Notes under the pieces: generated by a model
Database searches by the model: none
The model's input: the letters and a program-made list of their open reading frames with translations, nothing else
What the model was told of the DNA's origin: nothing
Made by a program: the position numbers and the translations under genes
Source: CAYPNP01 sp964412195
GTDB lineage: Bacteria > Acidobacteriota > JAAYUB01
Direction of reading: 5' to 3'
Assembly: GCA_964412195.1 (NCBI GenBank)
Contig: CAYPNP010000006.1
Span: forward strand, 1 to 64,000
Length of the DNA stretch: 64,000 nt
Shown here: positions 1 to 7,448 of the stretch, in pieces
Position numbering within the stretch: position 1 is the stretch's first letter
Layout: each line of letters starts with the position of its first letter

Positions 1-2
1 TC

Positions 3-1448
3 ACCTTCACCCTGGTCTCCGGCGTGATCCTTTTCCTCTACTTCGCCATCATCGTGCAGTTCGGCAGCTACATCCAGCGGTTGCTCAAGGTGACCGACTT
101 CTGGATCATGCTGCTGTTCCTCCTGCTGGCGGCCTTCCTGGTGGATCCCCTGAAAAACGGGGTCGTCAAGCTCCTGGACAAGATCTTCTTCCGGAACCAG
201 GCCAGCTACCGGGAGTACATCCTGGAGACCTCGAAGCAGCTGAACTACCTGCTGGACATCCCCACCATCATCGATCTGACCCTGAACAAGATCTGCGATG
301 TGGCGTACCTGAGCGGCGGCTATTTCCTGCTCTGGAGCGAGGCCGAAAACGCCTTCGCCTGCGGCGCCGCCCGCAATCCCGAGACGTCCCGCTGCCGCAA
401 CGTGCGGATCCCCGGCGACTGGCAGCTGGTGGCCTGGTTGCGGGAGCAGCAGGCGCCCATCGAGCTGTTTGCCCGCAAGAATTTCAAGGTCTTCCAGTCG
501 CTGCCGGGCGAGGAGGTCGAGGTGCTCGAGCGGTTGAAGGTCTCGGTGGCGGCGCCGTTGATCTCCCGCGGCAAGATCCAGGGGATCCTGCTCCTGAAGG
601 CCAAGCTCTCCGGCGAGCTTTATTCTTACGAGGACATCAGCTTCCTGGGCATCCTCTGCAACCAGGCCGCCATCGCCCTCGACAACGCCGGCATCCGAGA
701 GAACGAGAAGGCCATCCTCCAGACCATGTTCCACCAGAAGCGGCTGGCCATGATCGGCCAGATGTCCGCCACCATCGCCCACGAGATCCGCAACCCGCTG
801 GTGGCGGTCAAAGGTTTGGGCCAGCTGGTGGAGCAGAGCTTCCCCGAGGGGGACGCCCGCGCCCAGCACATGAAGATCCTCAACACCGAGGTCAACCGCC
901 TGCAGAACGTGGTCTCGGAACTCGTCCGGTTCGCCCGCCCGACCGAACTCAACAAGGAGGCGACCGACCTGAACCGCTGCATCCAAGACGCCCTCGACCT
1001 GTACGCCGAGGAGTTTCGGAAACGCGGGATCGCGGCCGGCTTCGACCGGCACCCGGGGGAAGTGATCGCCCACGCCGATCCGGAAAAAATCAAGCAGGTG
1101 ATCATCAACCTGATCCAGAACTCGCTGGAAGCCCTCCCCGCCGGCGGCGTCATCCGTCTGGAAACCCGGCTGCAGCGCACCGGCAGCTTCGAGAACCTCT
1201 ACGACAGCCGGGCCACGATCACCCTGCGGGACAACGGGCCCGGGATCCCGCCGGAGATCCGCGAGAAGGTCTTCGAGCCCTTCTTCAGCGCGAAGAAATC
1301 CGGCACCGGCCTGGGCCTGGCCATCGCCCGCAGCATCATCGAGGAGCACGGCGGGGAGATCGCCGCCATCGACTCGCCGGAGGGCGGCGCCCGCTTCGAG
1401 ATCCACCTGCCCCTTTCGACCCCTTCCTCGGAGGTGAAACCCTCATGA
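3..1448 (+). CDS. GAF-domain sensor histidine kinase (5' end outside window)
   Basis: Membrane-associated two-component kinase, incomplete at the N-terminus: the frame is open to the window edge, so the first possible start (GTG at 24) is probably internal. Two hydrophobic segments lie near the visible N-terminus, followed by a GAF-like domain, an H-box with the motif AHEIRNPL (phospho-accepting His), an N-box (NLIQNSLEALP), a G1 box (DNGPGIP) and a G2 box (GTGLGLAIA), so the catalytic core looks intact. Its stop overlaps the start of the receiver/phosphatase gene by 4 bp (ATGA), which suggests coupled translation and that the next protein is its cognate regulator. The sensed signal is unknown. 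Confidence 0.9.
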   Translation, partial: TFTLVSGVILFLYFAIIVQFGSYIQRLLKVTDFWIMLLFLLLAAFLVDPLKNGVVKLLDKIFFRNQASYREYILETSKQLNYLLDIPTIIDLTLNKICDVAYLSGGYFLLWSEAENAFACGAARNPETSRCRNVRIPGDWQLVAWLREQQAPIELFARKNFKVFQSLPGEEVEVLERLKVSVAAPLISRGKIQGILLLKAKLSGELYSYEDISFLGILCNQAAIALDNAGIRENEKAILQTMFHQKRLAMIGQMSATIAHEIRNPLVAVKGLGQLVEQSFPEGDARAQHMKILNTEVNRLQNVVSELVRFARPTELNKEATDLNRCIQDALDLYAEEFRKRGIAAGFDRHPGEVIAHADPEKIKQVIINLIQNSLEALPAGGVIRLETRLQRTGSFENLYDSRATITLRDNGPGIPPEIREKVFEPFFSAKKSGTGLGLAIARSIIEEHGGEIAAIDSPEGGARFEIHLPLSTPSSEVKPS

Positions 1449-2533
1449 GCCGCGTGGACCTGGTTGTTGTCGACGACGAATTCTCGGTGGTCTACACCAT
1501 CCGGGCGATCCTGGAGAAAGCCTACCCCGACCTGGCCACTTTCACCAATTCCGCCGAGGCGGTGGAGATGATCTCCTCCCAGGGGTGCCGGGTCCTGGTG
1601 ACGGACCTCCGCATGCCCGGGATCGACGGCCTGGAGATGCTCCGCCGCACGCTGGAGCATGACGCCGATATCCAGGTCATCATGCTGACGGCGCATGGTT
1701 CCGAGAAGGTCGCCGTCGAAGCCATGAAGAAGGGAGCCTTCCATTACTTGACCAAGCCCTTCGACCCGGAGGAGCTCCGGCTGGTCGTGCAGAAGGCGCT
1801 GGAGCAGTACGACCTCCGCAAGAAGATCCAGTACGACCTGGAGATGGCCCGGACCCTGCAGCTCAACCTGATGCCCACCCACACCATCCGGCACCGGGAC
1901 CTCGAGATCGCCGGCCGTTACCTGCCGGGCGGGAACGTCGGCGGCGACTACTATGACACCGTTCTCCTGCCGGACGGCTCCCTGGGCCTGATCATCGCCG
2001 ACGCGACCGGCCACGGCATCTCCGCCGCCATGATGATGGCCATGCTGAAGATGGCCTTCCTCAACACCGCCCCCGGCTGCCGGAAGCCGTCCGAGTTCCT
2101 CGGCGCCATCAACGAGCAGTTCTACAACATCCTCAAGAGCCACAGCAGCTTCACGGTCTTCTACGCCATCTTCCGGCCCGAGCCGTGGCGGATGATCTTC
2201 GCCAACGCCGGCCATCCCTTCCCCCTCCTCTACCGGCCGGACGAGGGGCGCTTCCTGACCTCCGACACCGCCGGCCTGGGGATCGGCTTTTTCCCCAACG
2301 TCACCTATGAGGAGGGGGAGGTCCCGCTGCGGGCAAACGACCGGATCCTGTTCTACACGGACGGCCTGTCGGACCTCTCCCCCGAGCTCTCCTTCTTCGA
2401 AAAGTTCCGGGAAAAGTACCGTGAGTTGACGCAGATCACAGATTCGGAGATGTTGGATGAGTTATTCAAATTAACTGTTGACAACGGGGGCGTGCGCGAA
2501 GATGATATCACTTTATTGTTAGTTCGCCATTAA
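1445..2533 (+). CDS. Response regulator with PP2C/SpoIIE phosphatase output (RsbU-like)
   Basis: Receiver domain (about residues 1-120; phospho-acceptor Asp54 in LVTDLRMPG, switch Lys in TKPF) followed by a linker and a SpoIIE-type PP2C serine phosphatase domain (metal-binding signatures GGDYYD and ADATGHG, later YTDGLSD and EDDITLLL). In this architecture phosphorylation of the receiver normally controls dephosphorylation of an anti-sigma-factor antagonist in a partner-switching cascade. It overlaps the upstream kinase by 4 bp, supporting a kinase-regulator pair. No anti-sigma factor or antagonist is encoded nearby, so the target is unknown. At 362 residues the length is normal for the class. 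Confidence 0.92.
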   Translation: MSRVDLVVVDDEFSVVYTIRAILEKAYPDLATFTNSAEAVEMISSQGCRVLVTDLRMPGIDGLEMLRRTLEHDADIQVIMLTAHGSEKVAVEAMKKGAFHYLTKPFDPEELRLVVQKALEQYDLRKKIQYDLEMARTLQLNLMPTHTIRHRDLEIAGRYLPGGNVGGDYYDTVLLPDGSLGLIIADATGHGISAAMMMAMLKMAFLNTAPGCRKPSEFLGAINEQFYNILKSHSSFTVFYAIFRPEPWRMIFANAGHPFPLLYRPDEGRFLTSDTAGLGIGFFPNVTYEEGEVPLRANDRILFYTDGLSDLSPELSFFEKFREKYRELTQITDSEMLDELFKLTVDNGGVREDDITLLLVRH

Positions 2534-2556
2534 TTCCCTACAAGGTTGGAGGAACT

Positions 2557-2796
2557 TTGAAAGAGCAAGTGCTGGAAATCCTGAATGATCCGAATCTGGC
2601 GTTCGAGGACCGGGTTGGCAGATTCGAGAAACTCCTGATGGTGGATGCCCTCAATCGGACAAACTGGATCAAGCTGAAGGCGGCACGGGCCCTGAAAGTG
2701 ACCTATCGGATTTTCAATTACAAATACGACAAGTACGGCCTGGGCGCCCAGAATCCGCGGAAGAAGCGGAAAGCCATGTCCAAGGCGGCCAGCTGA
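2557..2796 (+). CDS. Small Fis-type helix-turn-helix protein
   Basis: A 79-residue basic protein whose middle (about residues 28-62) resembles the Fis C-terminal DNA-binding helix-turn-helix, with the pattern AL..TNWIKLKAARAL......YKYDKYGL, followed by a Lys/Arg-rich tail. The start is TTG, chosen because a GGAGG ribosome site lies 5-6 nt upstream and no ATG fits. It follows the phosphatase by 23 bp and probably shares its transcript, so it may be the DNA-binding output or a nucleoid-type regulator linked to the signalling pair. The HTH assignment is by pattern only; function unknown. Confidence 0.7.
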   Translation: MKEQVLEILNDPNLAFEDRVGRFEKLLMVDALNRTNWIKLKAARALKVTYRIFNYKYDKYGLGAQNPRKKRKAMSKAAS

Positions 2797-2809
2797 CCGG
2801 ACCTTCCGC

Positions 2810-2836
2810 GCCGGGCGGTCCTCCCGTGCCGCCCGG
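2810..2836 (+). terminator. GC-rich hairpin after the signalling operon
   Basis: Perfect 9-bp stem GCCGGGCGG/CCGCCCGGC with a 9-nt loop, just past the stop of the small HTH gene and before the convergent GntR gene. Only a weak pyrimidine tract follows, so termination is plausible, not certain. Confidence 0.4.
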
Positions 2837-2946
2837 CCTTCCCCCTGATTTATCCAGCTACAAACCCAGTCGAAACCGGCCCGGGCATGCGCCGGCGGGG
2901 TGCGCCGTCATCCGCGCCTGCCGGTCCGGACTCCCGCGGTCGATTG

Positions 2947-3900
2947 TCACTCGAGCATCTGCCGCATTCGCAGGTCATCGATGAATTCGCCGGAGATGAA
3001 ATCCTCGAACGTCCGGATCTCGCACCGCCCGGCCACAGCCGCCCGCACCTCTTCGAGGCAATAGGGAGAGGAGAACACGACGTCCGCCTCCCGCGCCACC
3101 TGCGCCAGCAGGTCCCGGTTGCCCACCGGGGTGATCAGGAACTTCTTGCTGGTGGACGGGTAGAAGATATGGGTGAACACCTCAAAGGAGGTGTGCAGCG
3201 TGCGCATGTCCTTCACCACCACGCCGATGCTCTGCGTCTTCATCCGCTGGGCGATTTCCGAGTAGATCATGGGATTGGGCTTGATCTCGAGGATCGGTTT
3301 GCCCAGCGGGGCGGCGGCCGCCTGGACCTGTTCCAGATGCCACGAGGTGGTCAGGATATAGCGGTAGGGGGCCAGGGCGGCGTTGCCCGGGTGGAGCTTC
3401 CCGCCTATCTCCTCGAGCAGGACGGGATAGAGTTCGACCGGCAGCTTCCGCCGCAGCTCCTCGGAAAAGGCCTGGATCTCCTCCTCGTCGTCCACCAGGA
3501 TCAGCGGCAGCGGCGTCCCGCCCCCGGAGACGAAGCGGTCCAAGAGCTGGCTGAACTTCTCCGCGCTCAGCCCGAGCAGCGAGGCCTTCTCCAGCGTGGT
3601 CTGGACGAGATGCAGGAGGGCGTCCCGGCGCAGCGAGGAAAAATCCTCCTCCGCCCGGTGCCGGAGGAAGACCCCCTTGCCCTGGATCATCCGGATGTAG
3701 CCCTCCTCCTGGAGCTGCCGGTAGACCTTGTGGATGGTCTTGGGATTGACCCCGGCGGACTCGGCCAGCTCGCGGACGGACGGCAGCGGCTCGCCCTCCT
3801 GGATCTTGCCGGTGTAGAGCGAGGAGATGATCTGGCTCTTGATCTGGTCATAGAGCGACAGGCCGCATTCCGGCGAGATCTTGAAACGGATCCGGTTCAT
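2947..3900 (-). CDS. GntR-family transcriptional regulator
   Basis: N-terminal winged helix-turn-helix of GntR type (about residues 15-80: YDQIKSQI...PSVRELAESAGVNPKTIHKVYRQLQEEGYI in spaced form, with wing GKGVFL). The remaining about 230 residues are a ligand- or dimerisation-type domain that I do not recognise as UTRA or FCD; stretches such as PLILVDDEEEI and GVVVKDM alternate strand and helix like a periplasmic-binding or receiver-like fold. The gene stands alone and reads toward the signalling operon; its start lies close to tRNA-Ser on the other strand. No obvious target operon or effector can be read from context. Confidence 0.85.
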   Translation of the reverse strand: MNRIRFKISPECGLSLYDQIKSQIISSLYTGKIQEGEPLPSVRELAESAGVNPKTIHKVYRQLQEEGYIRMIQGKGVFLRHRAEEDFSSLRRDALLHLVQTTLEKASLLGLSAEKFSQLLDRFVSGGGTPLPLILVDDEEEIQAFSEELRRKLPVELYPVLLEEIGGKLHPGNAALAPYRYILTTSWHLEQVQAAAAPLGKPILEIKPNPMIYSEIAQRMKTQSIGVVVKDMRTLHTSFEVFTHIFYPSTSKKFLITPVGNRDLLAQVAREADVVFSSPYCLEEVRAAVAGRCEIRTFEDFISGEFIDDLRMRQMLE

Positions 3901-3971
3901 ACGAGATGTGGATTTTCCATGGGGCCTCTGCTATAATGCGCGCCGGTCCGGGAGACCCGCCGGGCCGACGC

Positions 3972-4066
3972 GGAGGAGTACCGAAGTGGTCGTAACGGGG
4001 TCGACTCGAAATCGACTTGTCCCGCCAAAACGGGGCACGTGGGTTCGAATCCCACCTCCTCCGCCA
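3972..4066 (+). tRNA. tRNA-Ser(CGA)
   Basis: Class II tRNA with acceptor stem GGAGGAG/CTCCTCC, D-arm, anticodon stem GTCGA/TCGAC with loop CTCGAAA (anticodon CGA at 4007-4009), a long variable arm, T-loop GGTTCGAATCC and an encoded CCA end. It reads UCG codons. Confidence 0.96.
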
Positions 4067-4128
4067 TCTCTTTCCCCATCGATCGCCCTCTAAGACTTCC
4101 GCGGGACCACCAGTCGCAACCGCCCCGC

Positions 4129-4971
4129 TCACTCCTTCTCGTCTTCGGACCCCAGCGGATCCTTCACGTCGGGCAGGGTTGCGTCGAGGTACTCTTTGTA
4201 GGGCACCTGCCGGTAGCCGGCGGGCGGCTCGAACCGTGCTGGATCGCCGGACCACTCGCGGATGTCCGTCACGCGCTTCTCGTAGGTCACCTTGCCCGCA
4301 CGATACTCCAGGGAGCGGACCTCCAGGCCCAGCGGGAACAGGCGGGCCAGCTCGGCCTGGATCGCCTGCTCGGTCTGGAACTCCCCGGGATCGCGGAGCG
4401 CCCGCCCGAAGATGGCGTTGATGGAACTGAACCGGTTCAGCGCGGGCAGGAACTTCTCGAGGGGCAGGAAGGCGGCGGGCTTCAGCGACGGATCCAGCCA
4501 GAGTTCCTCCTTCAGTTCCGTCCCGGCGAAGATCCGGTAGCGCAGGCAATTGCGGCCGCCCTTCTCCTCGATGCCCATGGACTCCACTTTGACAGGCACC
4601 GCTGGCGGGTTCGGCGCCGCCTCCCGCCGGGGCAGCCCGTAGGATTCCTGGACCTTCCCGGCCAGCTGGGTGATCTCCCCTTCCATCTCGGCCAGGAACC
4701 CGTCCACGGTTCCGCCGGTCCACGTCTTGTGGATGTGGTCGACGAGAAGGCAGCGGTCCCGTGCCAGGTCGATGACGATGGCGCCTTCCTCGGAGCTTTC
4801 CACCCACCGGCGGTCCCACCAGGCGATGGTGCTCAGCTCCCGCGTTTCGATCCCCTCCCCCCTGGAGCGGACCTCCACCTGAAACTCGATTCCCTTCGGC
4901 GGGTCCGCTGCTGCGGCGGGGGGAAAACCAAGGCCGACCAGCAATATTGCGAATATCAACAGTTTACGCAT
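4129..4971 (-). CDS. Secreted hypothetical protein
   Basis: About 280 residues with an N-terminal signal peptide (MRKLLIFAILLVGLGF then AAAADP). The ATG at 4971 is preferred over a longer frame because GGAGGAGG lies 9 nt upstream on the minus strand. The mature part is rich in beta-strand patterns and ends in an acidic tail; it may have an outer-membrane-carrier-like or DUF4412-like beta fold, which is speculative. The start overlaps the end of the nitroreductase gene by 8 bp, so the two are co-transcribed. Acts in or beyond the periplasm; function unknown. Confidence 0.7.
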   Translation of the reverse strand: MRKLLIFAILLVGLGFPPAAAADPPKGIEFQVEVRSRGEGIETRELSTIAWWDRRWVESSEEGAIVIDLARDRCLLVDHIHKTWTGGTVDGFLAEMEGEITQLAGKVQESYGLPRREAAPNPPAVPVKVESMGIEEKGGRNCLRYRIFAGTELKEELWLDPSLKPAAFLPLEKFLPALNRFSSINAIFGRALRDPGEFQTEQAIQAELARLFPLGLEVRSLEYRAGKVTYEKRVTDIREWSGDPARFEPPAGYRQVPYKEYLDATLPDVKDPLGSEDEKE

Positions 4972-5563
4972 CCCGCTGAACCTCCTCCGGCAACGCTTCC
5001 CCAAACCGGTTGTGGGAGGCGATTTCTGCCATCCCCTTTCTACGACGGTTCACATCGGCGGGTTCGGCCAGATCGACGCCTTCCGCCGGATGGCCCACCA
5101 CCAGCAGGCCCAGAATCTGGTATTCCGGCGGCACCACCAGCAGGGAACGGACCTTGCTCTCAGAAAACCAGCCGATCCAGCAGCTGCCCAGCCCCAGGGC
5201 GGTGGCCATGAGGGCCATGTGTTCGCCGGCGATGCCGATGTCCAGCCGGTGGCAGTCCCGGTCGATCCACTGGGCGGCGCTGTGGACCAGGGGGTGGGGC
5301 TTGGCGCAGAGGACGAACACCACCCCGGCGTCAGCCATCCACTTGTTGACGCGGGTGCCCACGGGCGCCGCCAGCGACAGCTCCCGAACCAGGTCCGGCC
5401 GGTCGGCGACCACGATGTGCCAGGGCTGGATGTTGCAGGAGGAGGGAGCGATCCGGGCCGATTCAAGGATCCGGCCGATCTGCCCCGGCGTGAGCGCGCG
5501 CCGCTCGTAGTTCCGGACGCTGCGCCGGCACCGCATCAGGCGGTCAAGGTCTTGAGGGGTCAT
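4964..5563 (-). CDS. Nitroreductase-family FMN oxidoreductase
   Basis: A 199-residue protein with the family's N-terminal FMN-binding motif RRSVRNYERRALTPGQI, then APSSCNIQPWHIVV, a central helix region with GEHMALMATALGLGSCWIG, and a C-terminal LGLLVVGHP strand. These match the nitroreductase/flavin reductase fold, which usually forms FMN dimers using NAD(P)H to reduce nitro compounds, quinones or flavins. The specific substrate cannot be told. It is the first gene of a two-gene unit with the secreted protein. Upstream (higher coordinates) lies a large inverted-repeat block. Confidence 0.9.
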   Translation of the reverse strand: MTPQDLDRLMRCRRSVRNYERRALTPGQIGRILESARIAPSSCNIQPWHIVVADRPDLVRELSLAAPVGTRVNKWMADAGVVFVLCAKPHPLVHSAAQWIDRDCHRLDIGIAGEHMALMATALGLGSCWIGWFSESKVRSLLVVPPEYQILGLLVVGHPAEGVDLAEPADVNRRRKGMAEIASHNRFGEALPEEVQRDA

Positions 5564-5573
5564 TCGTTCTCCA

Positions 5574-5717
5574 GATTGCGGATTTCGGATTGCGGACTGC
5601 GGATTGACCGGTGACGGGTGACCGATGACCTGTGAAAGAGCGGGGGAAGGTCACCCGTCATGGGTCACCCGTCACCGGTCAAAATTCAATCCGCAATCCG
5701 AAATCCGCAATCCGCAA
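5574..5717. repeat. Long inverted repeat of GGATTGC and GGTGACC modules
   Basis: Left arm (5574-5622) carries GGATTGC/GGATTTC heptads followed by TGACCGGTGACGGGTGACC; right arm (5662-5717) repeats the same modules in reverse-complement order (GGTCACCCGTCACCGGTCA, then CAATCCG heptads). The arms could extrude as a cruciform or form a long RNA hairpin. It fills the divergent gap between the nitroreductase and the small CxxC gene. Confidence 0.85.
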
Positions 5718-5740
5718 TTCCCCCATGGGGCGGCCCATTA

Positions 5741-5746
5741 TATAAT
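5741..5746 (+). promoter_or_regulatory. Probable -10 box
   Basis: Perfect TATAAT in the AT-rich stretch right after the inverted repeat and 40 bp before the ATG of the small CxxC gene. No good -35 at the right distance; the expected spot falls at the edge of the repeat. Confidence 0.45.
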
Positions 5747-5786
5747 ACGATCATGATGCGATCAAAATTCTTCCGGGGAACGTGAC

Positions 5787-6089
5787 ATGGGAAATCCAGA
5801 CAAGCCGTCGCTGACGGTCGCCTGCCCGCACTGCCACTCGATCCTGACGGTGGACGCCGCCACCGGCGAAGTCTTGCTCTCGAAGAAAGTGGAGAAGAAG
5901 GAAGTGGAATCGCTGGACAAGGCCATCGAGATCGAGCGGGAGAAGGCCCAAAAAAAGGAGAGCCTGTTCGAGCAAGCCTTCGAGATGGAGAAGAAGCGCA
6001 AGGAGCTGCTGGAAAAGAAGTTCCAGGAGGCCCAGAAAAGCACCGCGGGAGACGACGCCCCGCCGCCGAAGCCCTTCGATTTCGACTAG
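5787..6089 (+). CDS. Small CxxC / coiled-coil protein
   Basis: A 100-residue protein. The N-terminus has one CPHCHS motif in a short beta-like context (TVACPHCHSILTVDAATGEV), like half of a zinc ribbon, followed by a long charged Lys/Glu helix (about residues 32-85) likely to form a coiled coil, and an acidic Pro-rich end. A single CxxC pair would need a second molecule to complete a four-Cys zinc site, so dimerisation is plausible. ATG start with GGGGA 8 nt upstream. It lies 11 bp before the aminopeptidase gene and is probably co-transcribed. Function unknown. Confidence 0.7.
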   Translation: MGNPDKPSLTVACPHCHSILTVDAATGEVLLSKKVEKKEVESLDKAIEIEREKAQKKESLFEQAFEMEKKRKELLEKKFQEAQKSTAGDDAPPPKPFDFD

Positions 6090-6100
6090 CAGGAGACGCC

Positions 6101-7081
6101 ATGCCCCCCCAATCCGAACTGTTCCGCGCCGCCCGGATCGCCCTCCAGGACTGCCTCCGGGTCCAGCCCCACGAGACCGTCCTGGTGCTGACCGACGCCG
6201 CCTGCGCCACCATCGGCCAGGCCCTCCTGGCCGCCGCCCGCGACCTGGGCGTCTATTGCATCTACACCGAGATCCCCGTGCTCGAGCGCAACGGCCAGGA
6301 CCCGCCCCGGCCCGTCCGGGAACTCATGAAGAGCTTCCAGGTGGTGGTGGCGCCTACCGAGAAATCCCTCACCCATACCGACGCCCGCCGGGAGGCCTGC
6401 CTCGCCGGCGCCCGCGTGGCCACCATGCCGGGCATTCAGGAAGAGACCATGATCCGCTGCCTCAACGCGGACTACTACGCCATCGCCGACCGGACCGAGC
6501 GGGTCACCCGGATCCTGACCCGGGGGAACGACGTGCGGGTGACCACCGCCGCCGGCACCGACCTGCGCTTCTCGATCCGCGGGGTCCAGGCCATCGCCTC
6601 GACGGGCCTGATCCACAGCGCCGGCGGCTTCGGCAACTTGCCATCGGGCGAGGCCTACCTGCGCCCGCTGGAAGGCACTTCGGAGGGCGTGCTGGTGGTG
6701 GACGGGTCCATGGCGTCCATCGGCAACCTCCTGGAGGCCGGCGAGACCATCCGGATCGAGATCGCCGGCGGGATGGCCCGCGACATCACCGGCGGCGAGG
6801 CCGCCCGGCGGCTGGACGAGATGCTGGGCACGGTCGGCCCGGCGGCCTACACCGTGGCGGAGTTCGGCGTCGGCACCAACGACGCCGCCCGGATCATCGG
6901 AAACATCCTGGAGGACGAGAAGGTCCAGGGCACCATCCACATCGCCTTCGGCAACAACGTGTCCATGGGCGGGAAGTGCAACGTGCCGATCCACCTGGAC
7001 GGCATCGTGCGCGACCCCACCGTCGAGCTGGACGGGAAGCTGCTCATGGAAGAGGGTCGGCTTCTGCTGGAGCGATTCTAG
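6101..7081 (+). CDS. Leucyl aminopeptidase-like protein (M29/NicX-related fold)
   Basis: A 326-residue protein of the family annotated as leucyl aminopeptidase (aminopeptidase T) and related to the ring-cleaving dioxygenase NicX. Recognisable blocks are the N-terminal strand-helix segment (HETVLVLTD), GNLPSGEAYLRP in the middle, EFGVGTN and HIAFGNN near the C-terminus, where the family places acidic and His metal ligands. It would be a cytoplasmic metal enzyme; whether it acts on peptides or an aromatic ring cannot be decided. It forms a short unit with the CxxC protein, and a multi-layer palindromic repeat follows its stop. Confidence 0.8.
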   Translation: MPPQSELFRAARIALQDCLRVQPHETVLVLTDAACATIGQALLAAARDLGVYCIYTEIPVLERNGQDPPRPVRELMKSFQVVVAPTEKSLTHTDARREACLAGARVATMPGIQEETMIRCLNADYYAIADRTERVTRILTRGNDVRVTTAAGTDLRFSIRGVQAIASTGLIHSAGGFGNLPSGEAYLRPLEGTSEGVLVVDGSMASIGNLLEAGETIRIEIAGGMARDITGGEAARRLDEMLGTVGPAAYTVAEFGVGTNDAARIIGNILEDEKVQGTIHIAFGNNVSMGGKCNVPIHLDGIVRDPTVELDGKLLMEEGRLLLERF

Positions 7082-7448
7082 ATCAATTGCGGATTGCGGA
7101 TTGCGAATTGCGGATTGAAATCCGGAATCCGATCGTCATCGTCGATCGTTATCGTGCTCGGCTGCAATCATTCACCACAAAGGCACAAAGGGCACAAAGA
7201 AATTCCAACGAAATCATGGAATCTTGAAAACGGATCCATGCGGATCAGAACGGATTCACACGGATCTCAAACCTGGTATCCGGATTGAATCCGCGTCAAT
7301 CCGTCTCATCCGTGTGAATCCGTGTTTGATTATTCAGGACGGGTATCTTTATGTTCTTTGTGCCGTTGTGGTGAATGCTGGCAGCCGAGCATGATGACAG
7401 GCACGATTCCGATCGACGATTACGATTTGCGATTTCGATCGGCAGGGG
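7082..7448. repeat. Nested palindromic repeat block between convergent genes
   Basis: No gene. Layers seen from outside in: GGATTGC heptads (about 7085-7115, left side only), TCGTCATCG-type units on the left (7130-7158) mirrored by CGATTACGATTT-type units on the right (7402-7440), CATTCACCACAAAGGCACAA (7168 on) mirrored by TTTGTGCCGTTGTGGTGAATG (about 7357-7377), and CGGATTCACACGGAT (about 7250-7265) mirrored by ATCCGTGTGAATCCG (about 7308-7322). Confidence 0.85.
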
